From WTKD01 sp965243525 (lineage in GTDB: Bacteria; Spirochaetota; Spirochaetia; WTKD01), in assembly GCA_965243525.1 (NCBI GenBank), contig OZ251568.1:1054001-1118000 (forward strand): a stretch of 64,000 nucleotides of DNA, given 5' to 3'. This document shows positions 34,613-42,908 of this stretch, one piece after another (within the stretch, counting starts at the first letter, position 1; each line of letters begins with the position of its first letter). A program made the translations under genes and the position numbers. A model generated the notes under the pieces. It saw only the letters and a list, made by a program, of their open reading frames with translations, was not told the DNA's origin and made no database searches.

Positions 34613-34636
34613 ATACTACGTGTATAAGGAGTACGT

Positions 34637-35758
34637 ATGGAATATAGATGTTCTCGAAACATATTGATGAAGCTCATACAAGAATCTATTGATATCATCA
34701 ATGACAAGAATTTTTTAAATATATTTTCACACATTGTTATGCGTGTTACTGAAAATGAGCTTGTTGTTCAGGCAAGTGATAGCATCATACATGTTCAGCA
34801 CACCATTGCTGTTGAGGGAATTCAAAATGGTGCCATCGCCGTGCATGCGGATCGATTATTTGCAGTGCTCCGAAGTATTCCAGATACCACTGTCCACGTC
34901 ATGGTTCAAGATTCTACGTGCATAGTCTGTCCTAGCGACACAGATAGTTATAATGCTCGCTTTGAACTACGTACTATTGATGCAGGTGAGTACATCACTA
35001 TGCCGGCACTTGACGATGCCATTCAAGTTTCACTCCCTGTACGAACATTCTGTGATATTATCACGAAGAGTATTATTTCTATTTCAAATGACGAATCTCG
35101 ATTTTTTCTTACCGGAGTATATCTGACACAAAAAGAGGGATTTCTTCACATGATTGCAACGGATGGAAAACGACTTTCAGTTGTACATGATCCGTTGACA
35201 GAAATGCCAGACACATTTGAAGGAAAGATCATTGCTCCAAAGATACTTCGTTTCGTGAAACGGCATATGGAACAGGAGGGAAAGGTGGTTCTGCATATTG
35301 GACAGCAACTCCTTTCGATTGAGACAGATGATGGGTTGAAGATCATAGCCCCACATATAGAGGGACAGTTTCCTGATTATAATCGAGTTATACCGCAATC
35401 GCAAAAAAATACACTTACACTGAACCGGCTTGCCTGCATTGATGCGATAAAACGTGCTGCATTATTTGTTGAAGCGACAAATAAAATACTATTTCATATT
35501 CAGAAAAACAAGGTTCATATCTATGCGCAGGATGACAATTTTGGTAAGGCTGAAGAATTTGTACCAGTCGAATATGCGGGAGAAGAAATACTGTTTGCTT
35601 TTAACTACAAATTTTTGTTAGAGCCACTGTTGGTTGAAGAAAGTTCTGATATAACATTGCATTTTTCTGATGCGCAAAAGGTGGTAACTATCACCGCTGA
35701 TACCGAGCAACAGGTTCCCTCCTTTCATATCGTGATGCCGATGCGTGTTATGATATAG
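34637..35758 (+). CDS. dnaN: DNA polymerase III beta sliding clamp
   Basis: Ring-shaped processivity clamp. 373 residues in three similar domains. Visible family blocks: FFLTGVYLTQKEGFLHMIATDGKRL, IEGQFPDYNRVIP and the closing FHIVMPMRV. AAGGAGT box before ATG 34637. Follows the candidate origin. Confidence 0.98.
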   Translation: MEYRCSRNILMKLIQESIDIINDKNFLNIFSHIVMRVTENELVVQASDSIIHVQHTIAVEGIQNGAIAVHADRLFAVLRSIPDTTVHVMVQDSTCIVCPSDTDSYNARFELRTIDAGEYITMPALDDAIQVSLPVRTFCDIITKSIISISNDESRFFLTGVYLTQKEGFLHMIATDGKRLSVVHDPLTEMPDTFEGKIIAPKILRFVKRHMEQEGKVVLHIGQQLLSIETDDGLKIIAPHIEGQFPDYNRVIPQSQKNTLTLNRLACIDAIKRAALFVEATNKILFHIQKNKVHIYAQDDNFGKAEEFVPVEYAGEEILFAFNYKFLLEPLLVEESSDITLHFSDAQKVVTITADTEQQVPSFHIVMPMRVMI

Positions 35759-35765
35759 CGTATCG

Positions 35766-36839
35766 GTGATACGGCTCGTTCGACTTGAAACATATAATCA
35801 CCGGAATCTTGTAAACACTGTTTGGAATTTTCCCCATAAGCATATATTTTTTGTAGGAAACAATGGACAGGGAAAAACAAATCTCCTTGAGGCGATTTAT
35901 TGTGTATTTCGCGGAGGATCATTTCGGACACATTCCTTATCTCAACTATGCGCTCATGGAACGCAGACCATGTGGCTTCGGGGGCATTATGCTGGTGAAT
36001 CTTATGAGCGATCCATCCTCTATGCATATGACAAAGGAAAGCGGCGTATTGAATTGGACAACGGAGTCTTGCAATCGAGGATGCAGCTCATGGAAGAGTA
36101 TCCCTGTGTTCCCTTTGTTTCGTCTGATATTCAAATGGTTACCGGCTCTCCAGAAGAAAAACGTAAGTATTTGAACCAAACAATGGTTATTGCAGACCTA
36201 GCGATGGTGCAAGCACTTTCTCGATTCCATGCTCTTTTAAAGCAACGGAATGCTGTTTTAAAAAAGAAAGAATTGGCATTACTTCCTTCTGTGACAACTG
36301 AGTATATTCGTGCAGGATTGATAATTCAAAAAGCACGACAATCGGTGATTGCCCGGTATGCGGGAGAAATGAACGAATTAGTCAATGCATTATCGAATGG
36401 CGAATGTAATCTAGCGATGGAGTATGCCCCATCGTGGTCCGATGCCACGCATGAAACAGTGTCCGCACAGCTGCATGCAGAACAGGAAAAAGAACTCTAT
36501 TTTCAATCGACACAATCGGGGCCACATCGTGATTCTTATCGACTTAGCCTAGACGGTGTTCCTGTCGCTGCATGTGCTTCAATGGGCCAAGAGCGGATCA
36601 TTGCATTGGTGCTCCGGATGATACAAGCGCGTATCTACAACGATAATTACAAGAAATACCCAATCTATTTATTCGACGATGTGCTGCTTGAGATTGATGA
36701 ATCAAAAAAGAAACATTTTGTAGAATATCTTCCCGACTATGCCCAAGCATTTTTTACGTTTTTGCCATCAGAATCACTTTCTTTCTTTCATAGTGATGAC
36801 GAAATACGCTATCATATAGAGGGAGGCATGCACAGATGA
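35766..36839 (+). CDS. recF: DNA replication and repair protein RecF
   Basis: SMC-like ATPase loading RecA at gapped DNA. 357 residues. GTG start at 35766, 7 nt after dnaN and without a clear ribosome site, so probably coupled. Walker A GNNGQGKTNLLEAIY near the N-terminus, signature SMGQERIIALVLRM, Walker B IYLFDDVLLEID. Confidence 0.96.
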   Translation: MIRLVRLETYNHRNLVNTVWNFPHKHIFFVGNNGQGKTNLLEAIYCVFRGGSFRTHSLSQLCAHGTQTMWLRGHYAGESYERSILYAYDKGKRRIELDNGVLQSRMQLMEEYPCVPFVSSDIQMVTGSPEEKRKYLNQTMVIADLAMVQALSRFHALLKQRNAVLKKKELALLPSVTTEYIRAGLIIQKARQSVIARYAGEMNELVNALSNGECNLAMEYAPSWSDATHETVSAQLHAEQEKELYFQSTQSGPHRDSYRLSLDGVPVAACASMGQERIIALVLRMIQARIYNDNYKKYPIYLFDDVLLEIDESKKKHFVEYLPDYAQAFFTFLPSESLSFFHSDDEIRYHIEGGMHR

Positions 36840-37135
36840 ACGTACGACAAGCCAAAGATTTTCTTCTTCCCTATATCGACAGTCTTATTCCAAAAAAAAC
36901 TCGTACCCTTTTTGATATTTGGCAACAAGTTGCAGGAGATTCGCTCCGTAGCCATTCTGAGGTACTACGTTTTGATGGAGAAGTTTTGATTGTTCATGTT
37001 GAATCTCCGGCTTATTTGAGTTATGCAAATATGCGTAAATCTACGTATGAGCGATTATTGCAGAAGGCGATTGCTGAAACCGAGGATATGGTGCCGATCA
37101 CCAAACTGCAATTTGTTATTGCCCCGCGTGCTTGA
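36836..37135 (+). CDS. DUF721 protein, DciA-like
   Basis: 99 residues. Matches the DUF721 family that lies beside recF/dnaA in many genomes; DciA of this family loads the replicative helicase in bacteria lacking DnaC/DnaI. Core IWQQVAGDSLRSHSEVLRF and LIVHVESPAYLSYANM. ATGA overlap with recF. The helicase-loader role is from family knowledge, not proven for this short form. Confidence 0.85.
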   Translation: MNVRQAKDFLLPYIDSLIPKKTRTLFDIWQQVAGDSLRSHSEVLRFDGEVLIVHVESPAYLSYANMRKSTYERLLQKAIAETEDMVPITKLQFVIAPRA

Positions 37136-37183
37136 CAACACAGATGTGAGCTCGATAGTATAGGGCTTAGTTTAAGGAAGAGT

Positions 37184-37339
37184 ATGAAAAGAACCTATCA
37201 ACCAAGTAGGGTAAAAAGAAATAGAAAATTAGGATTTCGTGCGCGAATGAAGACCAAGGCCGGAAAGGCCGTTCTTAGTAGGAGAAGGGCTAAAAATCGC
37301 TGGAAACTCACTGTTTCAAACGAAAAAAAACCGTATTAA
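37184..37339 (+). CDS. rpmH: Ribosomal protein L34
   Basis: 51-residue basic protein of the large subunit: MKRTYQPSRVKRNRKLGFRA at the N-terminus, then MKTKAGKAVLSRRRAKNR. The end (KLTVSNEKKPY) is a few residues longer than the 44-46 usual, because the gene runs into the start of rnpA. AAGGA box before ATG 37184. Confidence 0.98.
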   Translation: MKRTYQPSRVKRNRKLGFRARMKTKAGKAVLSRRRAKNRWKLTVSNEKKPY

Positions 37340-37664
37340 ATCACTGCGAAGCTCTACGTCTATTCGTAGGGTGCTTTCGGAAGGGATAAGCACATCGTTT
37401 CCCCAAGGGCGAATGTATATGCTGACGGATGATTCAGAGGGGATTTCACTTGCAATTATTGCGAGGAAATTTTCTACAGCGGTAGCACGAAACAAGGCAA
37501 AAAGAAGAATTCGCGAAGCCATTCGACAAGAACTCGTCCCACACGGGTTAGGTGGTGGACTTCATGTAGTTGTTCGAATAGAGCGGGTAGTTCCATCCTA
37601 TGAAAATCTGCGAAATCTTCTTGGTGCATTAAGAAAAAGAGACGTATGGACACAAAAAAATTAA
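37311..37664 (+). CDS. rnpA: Ribonuclease P protein component
   Basis: Protein subunit of RNase P, which matures tRNA 5' ends. The RNR motif ARNKAKRRIREAIR is clear. The first standard start in frame is GTG 37371, but that would remove the conserved first helix. The frame stays open upstream and encodes KKNRIKSLRSSTSIRRVLSEG, which fits the family N-terminus. Candidates there are CTG 37311 (listed; it gives MFQTKKNRIKS) or ATC 37296 with AGGAGAAGGG before it; both lie inside rpmH. So the gene overlaps rpmH by about 30 nt or more and uses a rare start, or the N-terminus is truncated. Confidence 0.85.
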   Translation: MFQTKKNRIKSLRSSTSIRRVLSEGISTSFPQGRMYMLTDDSEGISLAIIARKFSTAVARNKAKRRIREAIRQELVPHGLGGGLHVVVRIERVVPSYENLRNLLGALRKRDVWTQKN

Positions 37665-39328
37665 TTTTAGCAGTTATTTTAACGATCTTAATCGTATTTG
37701 TATTTAGCTTTTTTCAAAACAGATCTAATGCAGGCTCTGAACCGGAGATTGCATCTGACCTTAGTGAAACTAGTAATACACAATCATCAGTCATACCGGA
37801 CCAATACTTGGTTGTAGCTGATGAAGAAGTAATAGAGCAGCCATCGCTTGAGCATGCTACGAACATTTATTCAGTTCAATTTTCTCAGAAAAATGCAAGC
37901 ATCAAACAGATCCTCTTGCTCCCGAGCAGTGAGATTGGTGAGGCACCAGTTGAATTGCTTGCTGCTGATGCTGCATATCCAGATCCTTTTTCCTTGTTTT
38001 GGAATGGCGTAGATCAGGGCACCCTTTACAATGCACAGAAAACCTCGCAAGGGTACATTTTTTCTCGTGAATTTTTTCATCCCAATTCTTCAGACCCTGC
38101 CCATAGGGTGCGTGTTGAAAAAGAATATAGCTTTTACTCCAATGAGTATATTTTTGATATCGAGGTGCGCATCGTTGCTTCCGAGGGGAGTCCATCGATT
38201 GAACCCTATACCTTGTATGTTGGACCACAGATTGTTGAGGAAAGCCTTCATATAAAACAACGAGGACAGGAAACACGAACGTTTTCCTATATGTTTGACG
38301 GAAAGCGAAAAAACGTACGAGTGCGGGAATATGAAACAAATGCATTAACAGAACGTGTGCGATGGGTGGGCATTTCAGACAAATATTTTTCGCTGTTGCT
38401 AATTCCTGATAATTTGCAGTATGCCTATACACTGAAGAGAAGTAACAATGGGTTTTTGGAAGAACACGCTCTGCTTGTGCAGCGCCCTCAGATAAAAACT
38501 GAGATCGTTCAAGATCTCTATCGTGTGTACATTGGGCCGAAAAAACGTAACACGCTTGTTAAATACTCAGAAGGTCAAAACAACTCACTGAATATTCAAG
38601 GTCTTGAACTAGAAAAAGTTTTGGATGTGCGAGTGCTTTTCGGGTGGCTAGAGAATATATTGAAGGCGATGTTGCAATGGCTCTATCTGCTTGTTCCAAA
38701 TTATGGAATTGCAATCATCTTTCTTACGATTATCGTGAAACTCTTTCTTTTGCCACTCACTATGCGCAGTCAGAAATCAATGGCGCGTATGCAGGAGTTG
38801 AACCCGAAAATTCAGGAACTTCGCGAGCGCCATGGTGAAAATAAGCAGAAGATGAACCAAGAGTTGGGGGAATTGTATCGACGTGAAAAAGTGAATCCGT
38901 TGAGCGGATGCATGCCCATGCTTATTCAGTTTCCTTTCTTTATCGCAATGTTTGGATTGTTCAACAATCATTTTGATCTTCGGGGTGCGACTTTTATTGC
39001 AGGGTGGATAAACGATTTATCGATTCCAGAAAGCATTCTAGAACTATCCTTTACCATCCCGATTATCGGATGGAGTGCGATCAGGGGACTCCCCTTTATA
39101 TTTTTGGCGACACAGCTTGCCACGATATTTGTGCAACCAACAGCTAGCTCACCGGGATCATCAAAAGGACAGGCTGCATTTATGAAGTATGGATTGCCTA
39201 TATTTTTCTTTTTCCTGTTGTATAATCTTCCTTCGGGGTTATTGGTATACTGGATATGTTCCAACGTTCTAACGATGGCCCAACAAGGAATACAATTATT
39301 GTTACAGAAGAGGAAAAAACATGCATGA
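37646..39328 (+). CDS. yidC: Membrane protein insertase YidC
   Basis: Inserts and folds inner-membrane proteins. 560 residues: an N-terminal membrane anchor (7-25), a large periplasmic beta domain (about 60-330), then the five-helix core with LVPNYGIAIIFLTIIVKLFL, KSMARMQELNPKIQELRERH and CMPMLIQFPFFIAMFGLF. Overlaps rnpA by 19 nt. The small yidD gene often found between rnpA and yidC is absent. Confidence 0.97.
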   Translation: MDTKKLILAVILTILIVFVFSFFQNRSNAGSEPEIASDLSETSNTQSSVIPDQYLVVADEEVIEQPSLEHATNIYSVQFSQKNASIKQILLLPSSEIGEAPVELLAADAAYPDPFSLFWNGVDQGTLYNAQKTSQGYIFSREFFHPNSSDPAHRVRVEKEYSFYSNEYIFDIEVRIVASEGSPSIEPYTLYVGPQIVEESLHIKQRGQETRTFSYMFDGKRKNVRVREYETNALTERVRWVGISDKYFSLLLIPDNLQYAYTLKRSNNGFLEEHALLVQRPQIKTEIVQDLYRVYIGPKKRNTLVKYSEGQNNSLNIQGLELEKVLDVRVLFGWLENILKAMLQWLYLLVPNYGIAIIFLTIIVKLFLLPLTMRSQKSMARMQELNPKIQELRERHGENKQKMNQELGELYRREKVNPLSGCMPMLIQFPFFIAMFGLFNNHFDLRGATFIAGWINDLSIPESILELSFTIPIIGWSAIRGLPFIFLATQLATIFVQPTASSPGSSKGQAAFMKYGLPIFFFFLLYNLPSGLLVYWICSNVLTMAQQGIQLLLQKRKKHA

Positions 39329-39980
39329 ATTTGAAGGAAAAACGGTTGAAGAAGCAATCCAGAAAGCAGTTGATGAATTAAATCTGTCCTTATCGAACTT
39401 TGACGTAGAAGTTCTCGAAGAAAAGAAAGGTCTGTTTGGAACCACGCGCTATGCTCGAGTGAGGATATCCGAGTCTACACAGATGCAATCACTCAGAGAG
39501 AAAGAGCCAATCACTGCCAATTCTCCGGAAGAAAAGGAAGTGATTGAATTTATTCATACGTTGTTGCATTATTTTGATGTGGCGGGGAAAGCAGAGATAC
39601 AGGAACGCCGGGAAGATAGTATCGACATTGCGATCCATTCTTCAAATCCTTCTTTTCTTATAGGAAAAAATGGAAACACATTTGATGCACTACAAACCAT
39701 TATTTCTGCTGCTGCTCGAGGCCTCCAATACGACAAGCGGGTGTTCATCGACATAGAGCAATATCGCATGAGGCAACAACAGCGAATAGTTTCGCAAGTG
39801 AAAAAAATTGTGCAACAGGTCAGACAAACAAACAAATCGGTTGTGATGCAACCAATGAATCCACAACAACGTCGTGTGGTACATCAAGCAGTTACCTCAT
39901 TAAAGGGAGTTGCAACAAAAAGCCTGGGTGATGACACTGATTTTATAAAACAGATAGAAATATATATATCAAGTGAGTGA
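39321..39980 (+). CDS. jag: Jag/KhpB RNA-binding protein
   Basis: 219 residues. N-terminal Jag domain (FEGKTVEEAIQKAVDEL), a KH-type domain (FLIGKNGNTFDALQTIISAA at about 113-132) and an R3H domain (PQQRRVVHQAVTSLKGVATK). Binds RNA; linked in other bacteria to cell-wall and elongation control. Eight-nt overlap with yidC, a conserved pairing. Confidence 0.93.
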   Translation: MHEFEGKTVEEAIQKAVDELNLSLSNFDVEVLEEKKGLFGTTRYARVRISESTQMQSLREKEPITANSPEEKEVIEFIHTLLHYFDVAGKAEIQERREDSIDIAIHSSNPSFLIGKNGNTFDALQTIISAAARGLQYDKRVFIDIEQYRMRQQQRIVSQVKKIVQQVRQTNKSVVMQPMNPQQRRVVHQAVTSLKGVATKSLGDDTDFIKQIEIYISSE

Positions 39981-39989
39981 TGGGGATAA

Positions 39990-40168
39990 TGTGGGGAAAA
40001 CTTGTTTGTTACATGTGAAAAAAAGGCAAAAAAAGTAGTATTGTATATATTTTGGCAAATTTTGAGTTATTGACATAATTATTAGTAGAATAATCGCGTT
40101 ATTTTGTCTACTTGCTAAAATAGTGCCATATGTAAAAAAATATTCAATAGGGGATAACTTGTGGATAG
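39990..40168. other. AT-rich gap with DnaA-box-like sites between jag and gcvH
   Basis: Box-like 9-mers on the plus strand: TGTGGGGAA (39990), TGTGAAAAA (40014) and TGTGGATAG (40160-40168, one mismatch to TGTGGATAA, overlapping the gcvH start). The gap is very AT-rich. It could be a second DnaA-binding cluster or chance. No gene seen. Confidence 0.35.
40062..40091 (+). promoter_or_regulatory. Promoter of the gcvH-lipA-ahcY-metK-metF operon
   Basis: TTGAGT (40062-40067), 18-nt spacer, TAGAAT (40086-40091), about 70 nt before gcvH. A TTGACA lies inside the spacer at 40070-40075 but has no good -10 partner. No SAM riboswitch could be recognised in this leader, though the operon makes and recycles SAM. 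Confidence 0.45.
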
Positions 40169-40550
40169 ACTTGCTATGCGGTATACAAAGACACATGAAT
40201 GGGCGAAAAAAATTGATGCGACGATTATTCGTATTGGAATTAGTGCCTATGGTGTTGGAGAGTTAGGCACCATAGAATTTGTTGATTTACCTCCTATAGG
40301 GACGCAGCTCCTGCAGGGAAAACCATTTGCCCAAATAGAAAGTACCAAAGTTTCCAGTGATCTGTATGCTCCGCTTGATGGAGAGGTGCAGGCAATTAAT
40401 GATGCAGTAGTAGAAGATATCCATCTGCTCAATGCCGAACCTGAAGGAACAGGATGGCTGATCGATATTCGTGTTTCTAGCCTAGATACATTTTCACGAC
40501 TGATGTCAGCTGCAGAATATACAACGTATACCACCGGAGATGCTGGGTAG
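40161..40550 (+). CDS. gcvH: Glycine cleavage system H protein
   Basis: Lipoyl-carrier protein of the glycine cleavage system, 129 residues. YTKTHEWAKK at the start, and the lipoyl lysine in the block IESTKVSSDLYAPLDGEV. GTG start at 40161 with AGGGGA upstream; ATG at 40176 is possible. No gcvT or gcvP in the window. Followed 2 nt later by lipA, which would supply its cofactor. Confidence 0.94.
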   Translation: MDRLAMRYTKTHEWAKKIDATIIRIGISAYGVGELGTIEFVDLPPIGTQLLQGKPFAQIESTKVSSDLYAPLDGEVQAINDAVVEDIHLLNAEPEGTGWLIDIRVSSLDTFSRLMSAAEYTTYTTGDAG

Positions 40551-40552
40551 AT

Positions 40553-41482
40553 ATGGTTGAAGATCAGGTATTTAAGCAAAAGAAACGCAAGCCACCATGG
40601 ATCAAAATTGATAGACGGGTGACGCCTTTATTAAACCGTGTTCAAAAAATAGTAAAAGAAGAACGTTTAACGACGGTTTGTGAAGAGGCAAAATGTCCTA
40701 ATCTTCATGAATGTTGGGGAGAGCATGGCACAGCGACCTTTATGATATTAGGAGATGTGTGTACGCGGCGGTGTCGATTTTGTTCAGTGAAAACGGGATT
40801 GCCAAGAAAGCTTGATCTCGGAGAACCAAATCGGGTGGGAAAATCGGTTGCGCAACTTGCTTTGAAACATGTTGTTATTACCATGGTTGATCGTGATGAC
40901 CTTTCAGATGGAGGAGCTCGCATGGTTGTGGAGACAGTACATGCGATTCGCCGACATGCTCCTGGATGTAGTGTTGAATTGCTTACATCAGATTTTATGG
41001 CGCGACCAAGGGATATAGAATCGATTGTAGAAACCAAACCTGAAATTATGAGTCATAATCTTGAAACGGTTCGGCGATTAACCCCGCAGGTTCGTTCTCG
41101 CGCCTCCTATGATCGTTCTTTGCAGGTCTTGAAGATTTCTCATGCCTATGATGCATCGGTGGTGATTAAGTCATCCTTGATGCTTGGGTTGGGAGAACAA
41201 GCTGATGAAGTTGTAGAGGCCATGGAAGATTTGCGCGAGGTGGGAACGACAATGTGCAACCTCGGACAGTATCTGCAACCAACGGCTACTCATCTGCCAG
41301 TGCAAAAATATTATCATCCTGATGAATTTCTTGCATTGAAGGAAAAGGCATATGCACTTGGATTTGTACACTGCGAATCAGGCGCCCTGGTGCGATCTTC
41401 GTACCATGCCGGAGAAGATTACGAGTCATTTCGAAAAAAAATACACCCACTTTATAAAAATAAAAGTACTACTAGGAGGTAA
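40553..41482 (+). CDS. lipA: Lipoyl synthase
   Basis: Radical-SAM enzyme that inserts two sulfurs into octanoylated carrier protein. 309 residues. Auxiliary cluster motif CEEAKCPNLHECW, the radical-SAM motif CTRRCRFC, and later RSSYHAGE with the conserved Arg-Ser-Ser near the C-terminus. No lipB is seen here. Consumes SAM, which ties it to the metK/ahcY genes of the same operon. Confidence 0.97.
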   Translation: MVEDQVFKQKKRKPPWIKIDRRVTPLLNRVQKIVKEERLTTVCEEAKCPNLHECWGEHGTATFMILGDVCTRRCRFCSVKTGLPRKLDLGEPNRVGKSVAQLALKHVVITMVDRDDLSDGGARMVVETVHAIRRHAPGCSVELLTSDFMARPRDIESIVETKPEIMSHNLETVRRLTPQVRSRASYDRSLQVLKISHAYDASVVIKSSLMLGLGEQADEVVEAMEDLREVGTTMCNLGQYLQPTATHLPVQKYYHPDEFLALKEKAYALGFVHCESGALVRSSYHAGEDYESFRKKIHPLYKNKSTTRR

Positions 41483-41485
41483 ATT

Positions 41486-42907
41486 GTGGACTATGCAGTG
41501 CGTAATATAGAATTGGCTGCTTGGGGCAGAAAAGAAATAGATCTTGCTGAACAGGAAATGCCCGGGCTCATGGAGTTGCGAAAGGCGTATCAAGGAAAAA
41601 ATCCGCTCAAATCAGCGCGGATTACGGGGAGCTTGCATATGACCATTCAGACAGCAGTGCTGATTGAAACTTTGAAAGAGCTTGGTGCAGGCATTCGTTG
41701 GGCGAGTTGCAACATTTTTTCCACACAGGATCATGCTGCGGCAGCAGTTGTCGCCGGCAATGGAGACGCGAAAACTCCTCAAGGGGTTTCTGTGTTTGCA
41801 TGGAAGGAAGAGACGATAGAAGAGTATTGGCAGCTGTTGTGGAAAGCTTTTCAATTTCCAGATAAGAAGGGGCCAAATCTTATTGTGGATGACGGTGGTG
41901 ATGCGACACTCTTGTTGCATCGAGGGTATGAACTTGAACAAGGTGATTCTTGGATAAAGAGCGAAAGTTCAAACGAAGATGAACGTTGCATCAAGAAATT
42001 GTTGCAGTCTATTTATGCACAAGATGCAACATTTTGGACGCGAACGATGCAAGAGCTGCGGGGCATAAGTGAAGAAACAACCACAGGAGTTTTTCGGCTC
42101 AACCAACGCGATCATTCAGGAACACTATACACTCCTGCGATTGATGTGAATTCTTCGGTAACCAAGAGTAAATTTGATAACTTGTACGGTTGTCGAGAAT
42201 CCATTGTGGATGGAATCCGTCGGGCTACAGATATAAGTATTTCAGGAAAAACGGCGGTGGTTTGTGGGTATGGCAACGTTGGAAAAGGAGTTGCACAAGC
42301 TTTTCAAGGGAATTATGCGCGCGTCATTGTAACAGAGATAGATCCAATTTGTGCTTTGCAAGCAGCTATGGAAGGATATGAAGTTAGACCACTTTCTTCT
42401 ACGCTTTCTCAAGGGGATATATTTGTTACGACAACGGGAAACTGCAATGTAATAACTCAAAAGCATATGCGGAAAATGAAAAACCATGCGATTGTCTGTA
42501 ATATTGGTCATTTTGACAATGAAATCGATGTTGCGGGATTGGAATCTGCTTCAGATATTACAAAAACATCGATAAAGCCTCAGGTAGATCTGTATCGGTT
42601 TACAAAGGAAAAGAAGGCAATACTCTTGCTTGCGGGTGGTCGCTTGGTGAATCTTGGCTGTGCAACCGGACATCCAAGTTATATCATGAGTTTTAGTTTT
42701 ACAAATCAAGTGCTTGCACAACTTGAACTATGGCAGAAGGAGCACGAAAATAAAGTACACGTGCTGAGTAGGCAGCAAGATGAAGCTGTTGCTCGATTAC
42801 ATCTGTCTGCGCTAGGCATTATGTTGGATAACTTGTCAGAAGAACAAAGCAACTATACTTCGCTTGATGCACAGGGGCCGTTTAAAGAGGAAGCCTATCG
42901 CTATTGA
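41486..42907 (+). CDS. ahcY: Adenosylhomocysteinase
   Basis: NAD-dependent enzyme splitting S-adenosylhomocysteine into homocysteine and adenosine. 473 residues. GTG start with AGGAGGT before it. Active-site blocks TQDHAAAAV, NSSVTKSKFDNLYGCRES and NAD-binding VCGYGNVGKGVAQAF; C-terminal YTSLDAQGPFKEEAYRY with the conserved Lys and Tyr that close the NAD site. Contains the extra loop of the long bacterial type. Confidence 0.97.
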   Translation: MDYAVRNIELAAWGRKEIDLAEQEMPGLMELRKAYQGKNPLKSARITGSLHMTIQTAVLIETLKELGAGIRWASCNIFSTQDHAAAAVVAGNGDAKTPQGVSVFAWKEETIEEYWQLLWKAFQFPDKKGPNLIVDDGGDATLLLHRGYELEQGDSWIKSESSNEDERCIKKLLQSIYAQDATFWTRTMQELRGISEETTTGVFRLNQRDHSGTLYTPAIDVNSSVTKSKFDNLYGCRESIVDGIRRATDISISGKTAVVCGYGNVGKGVAQAFQGNYARVIVTEIDPICALQAAMEGYEVRPLSSTLSQGDIFVTTTGNCNVITQKHMRKMKNHAIVCNIGHFDNEIDVAGLESASDITKTSIKPQVDLYRFTKEKKAILLLAGGRLVNLGCATGHPSYIMSFSFTNQVLAQLELWQKEHENKVHVLSRQQDEAVARLHLSALGIMLDNLSEEQSNYTSLDAQGPFKEEAYRY

Positions 42908-42908
42908 T

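Noticed and set aside
35251..35264. Palindrome CGTTTCGTGAAACG in dnaN as a second parS
   Set aside because: It lacks the central two bases of parS and has changed outer bases; it encodes normal dnaN codons.
39981..40160. SAM or glycine riboswitch before gcvH
   Set aside because: The gap is AT-rich with no G-rich paired core of the length or motifs needed.
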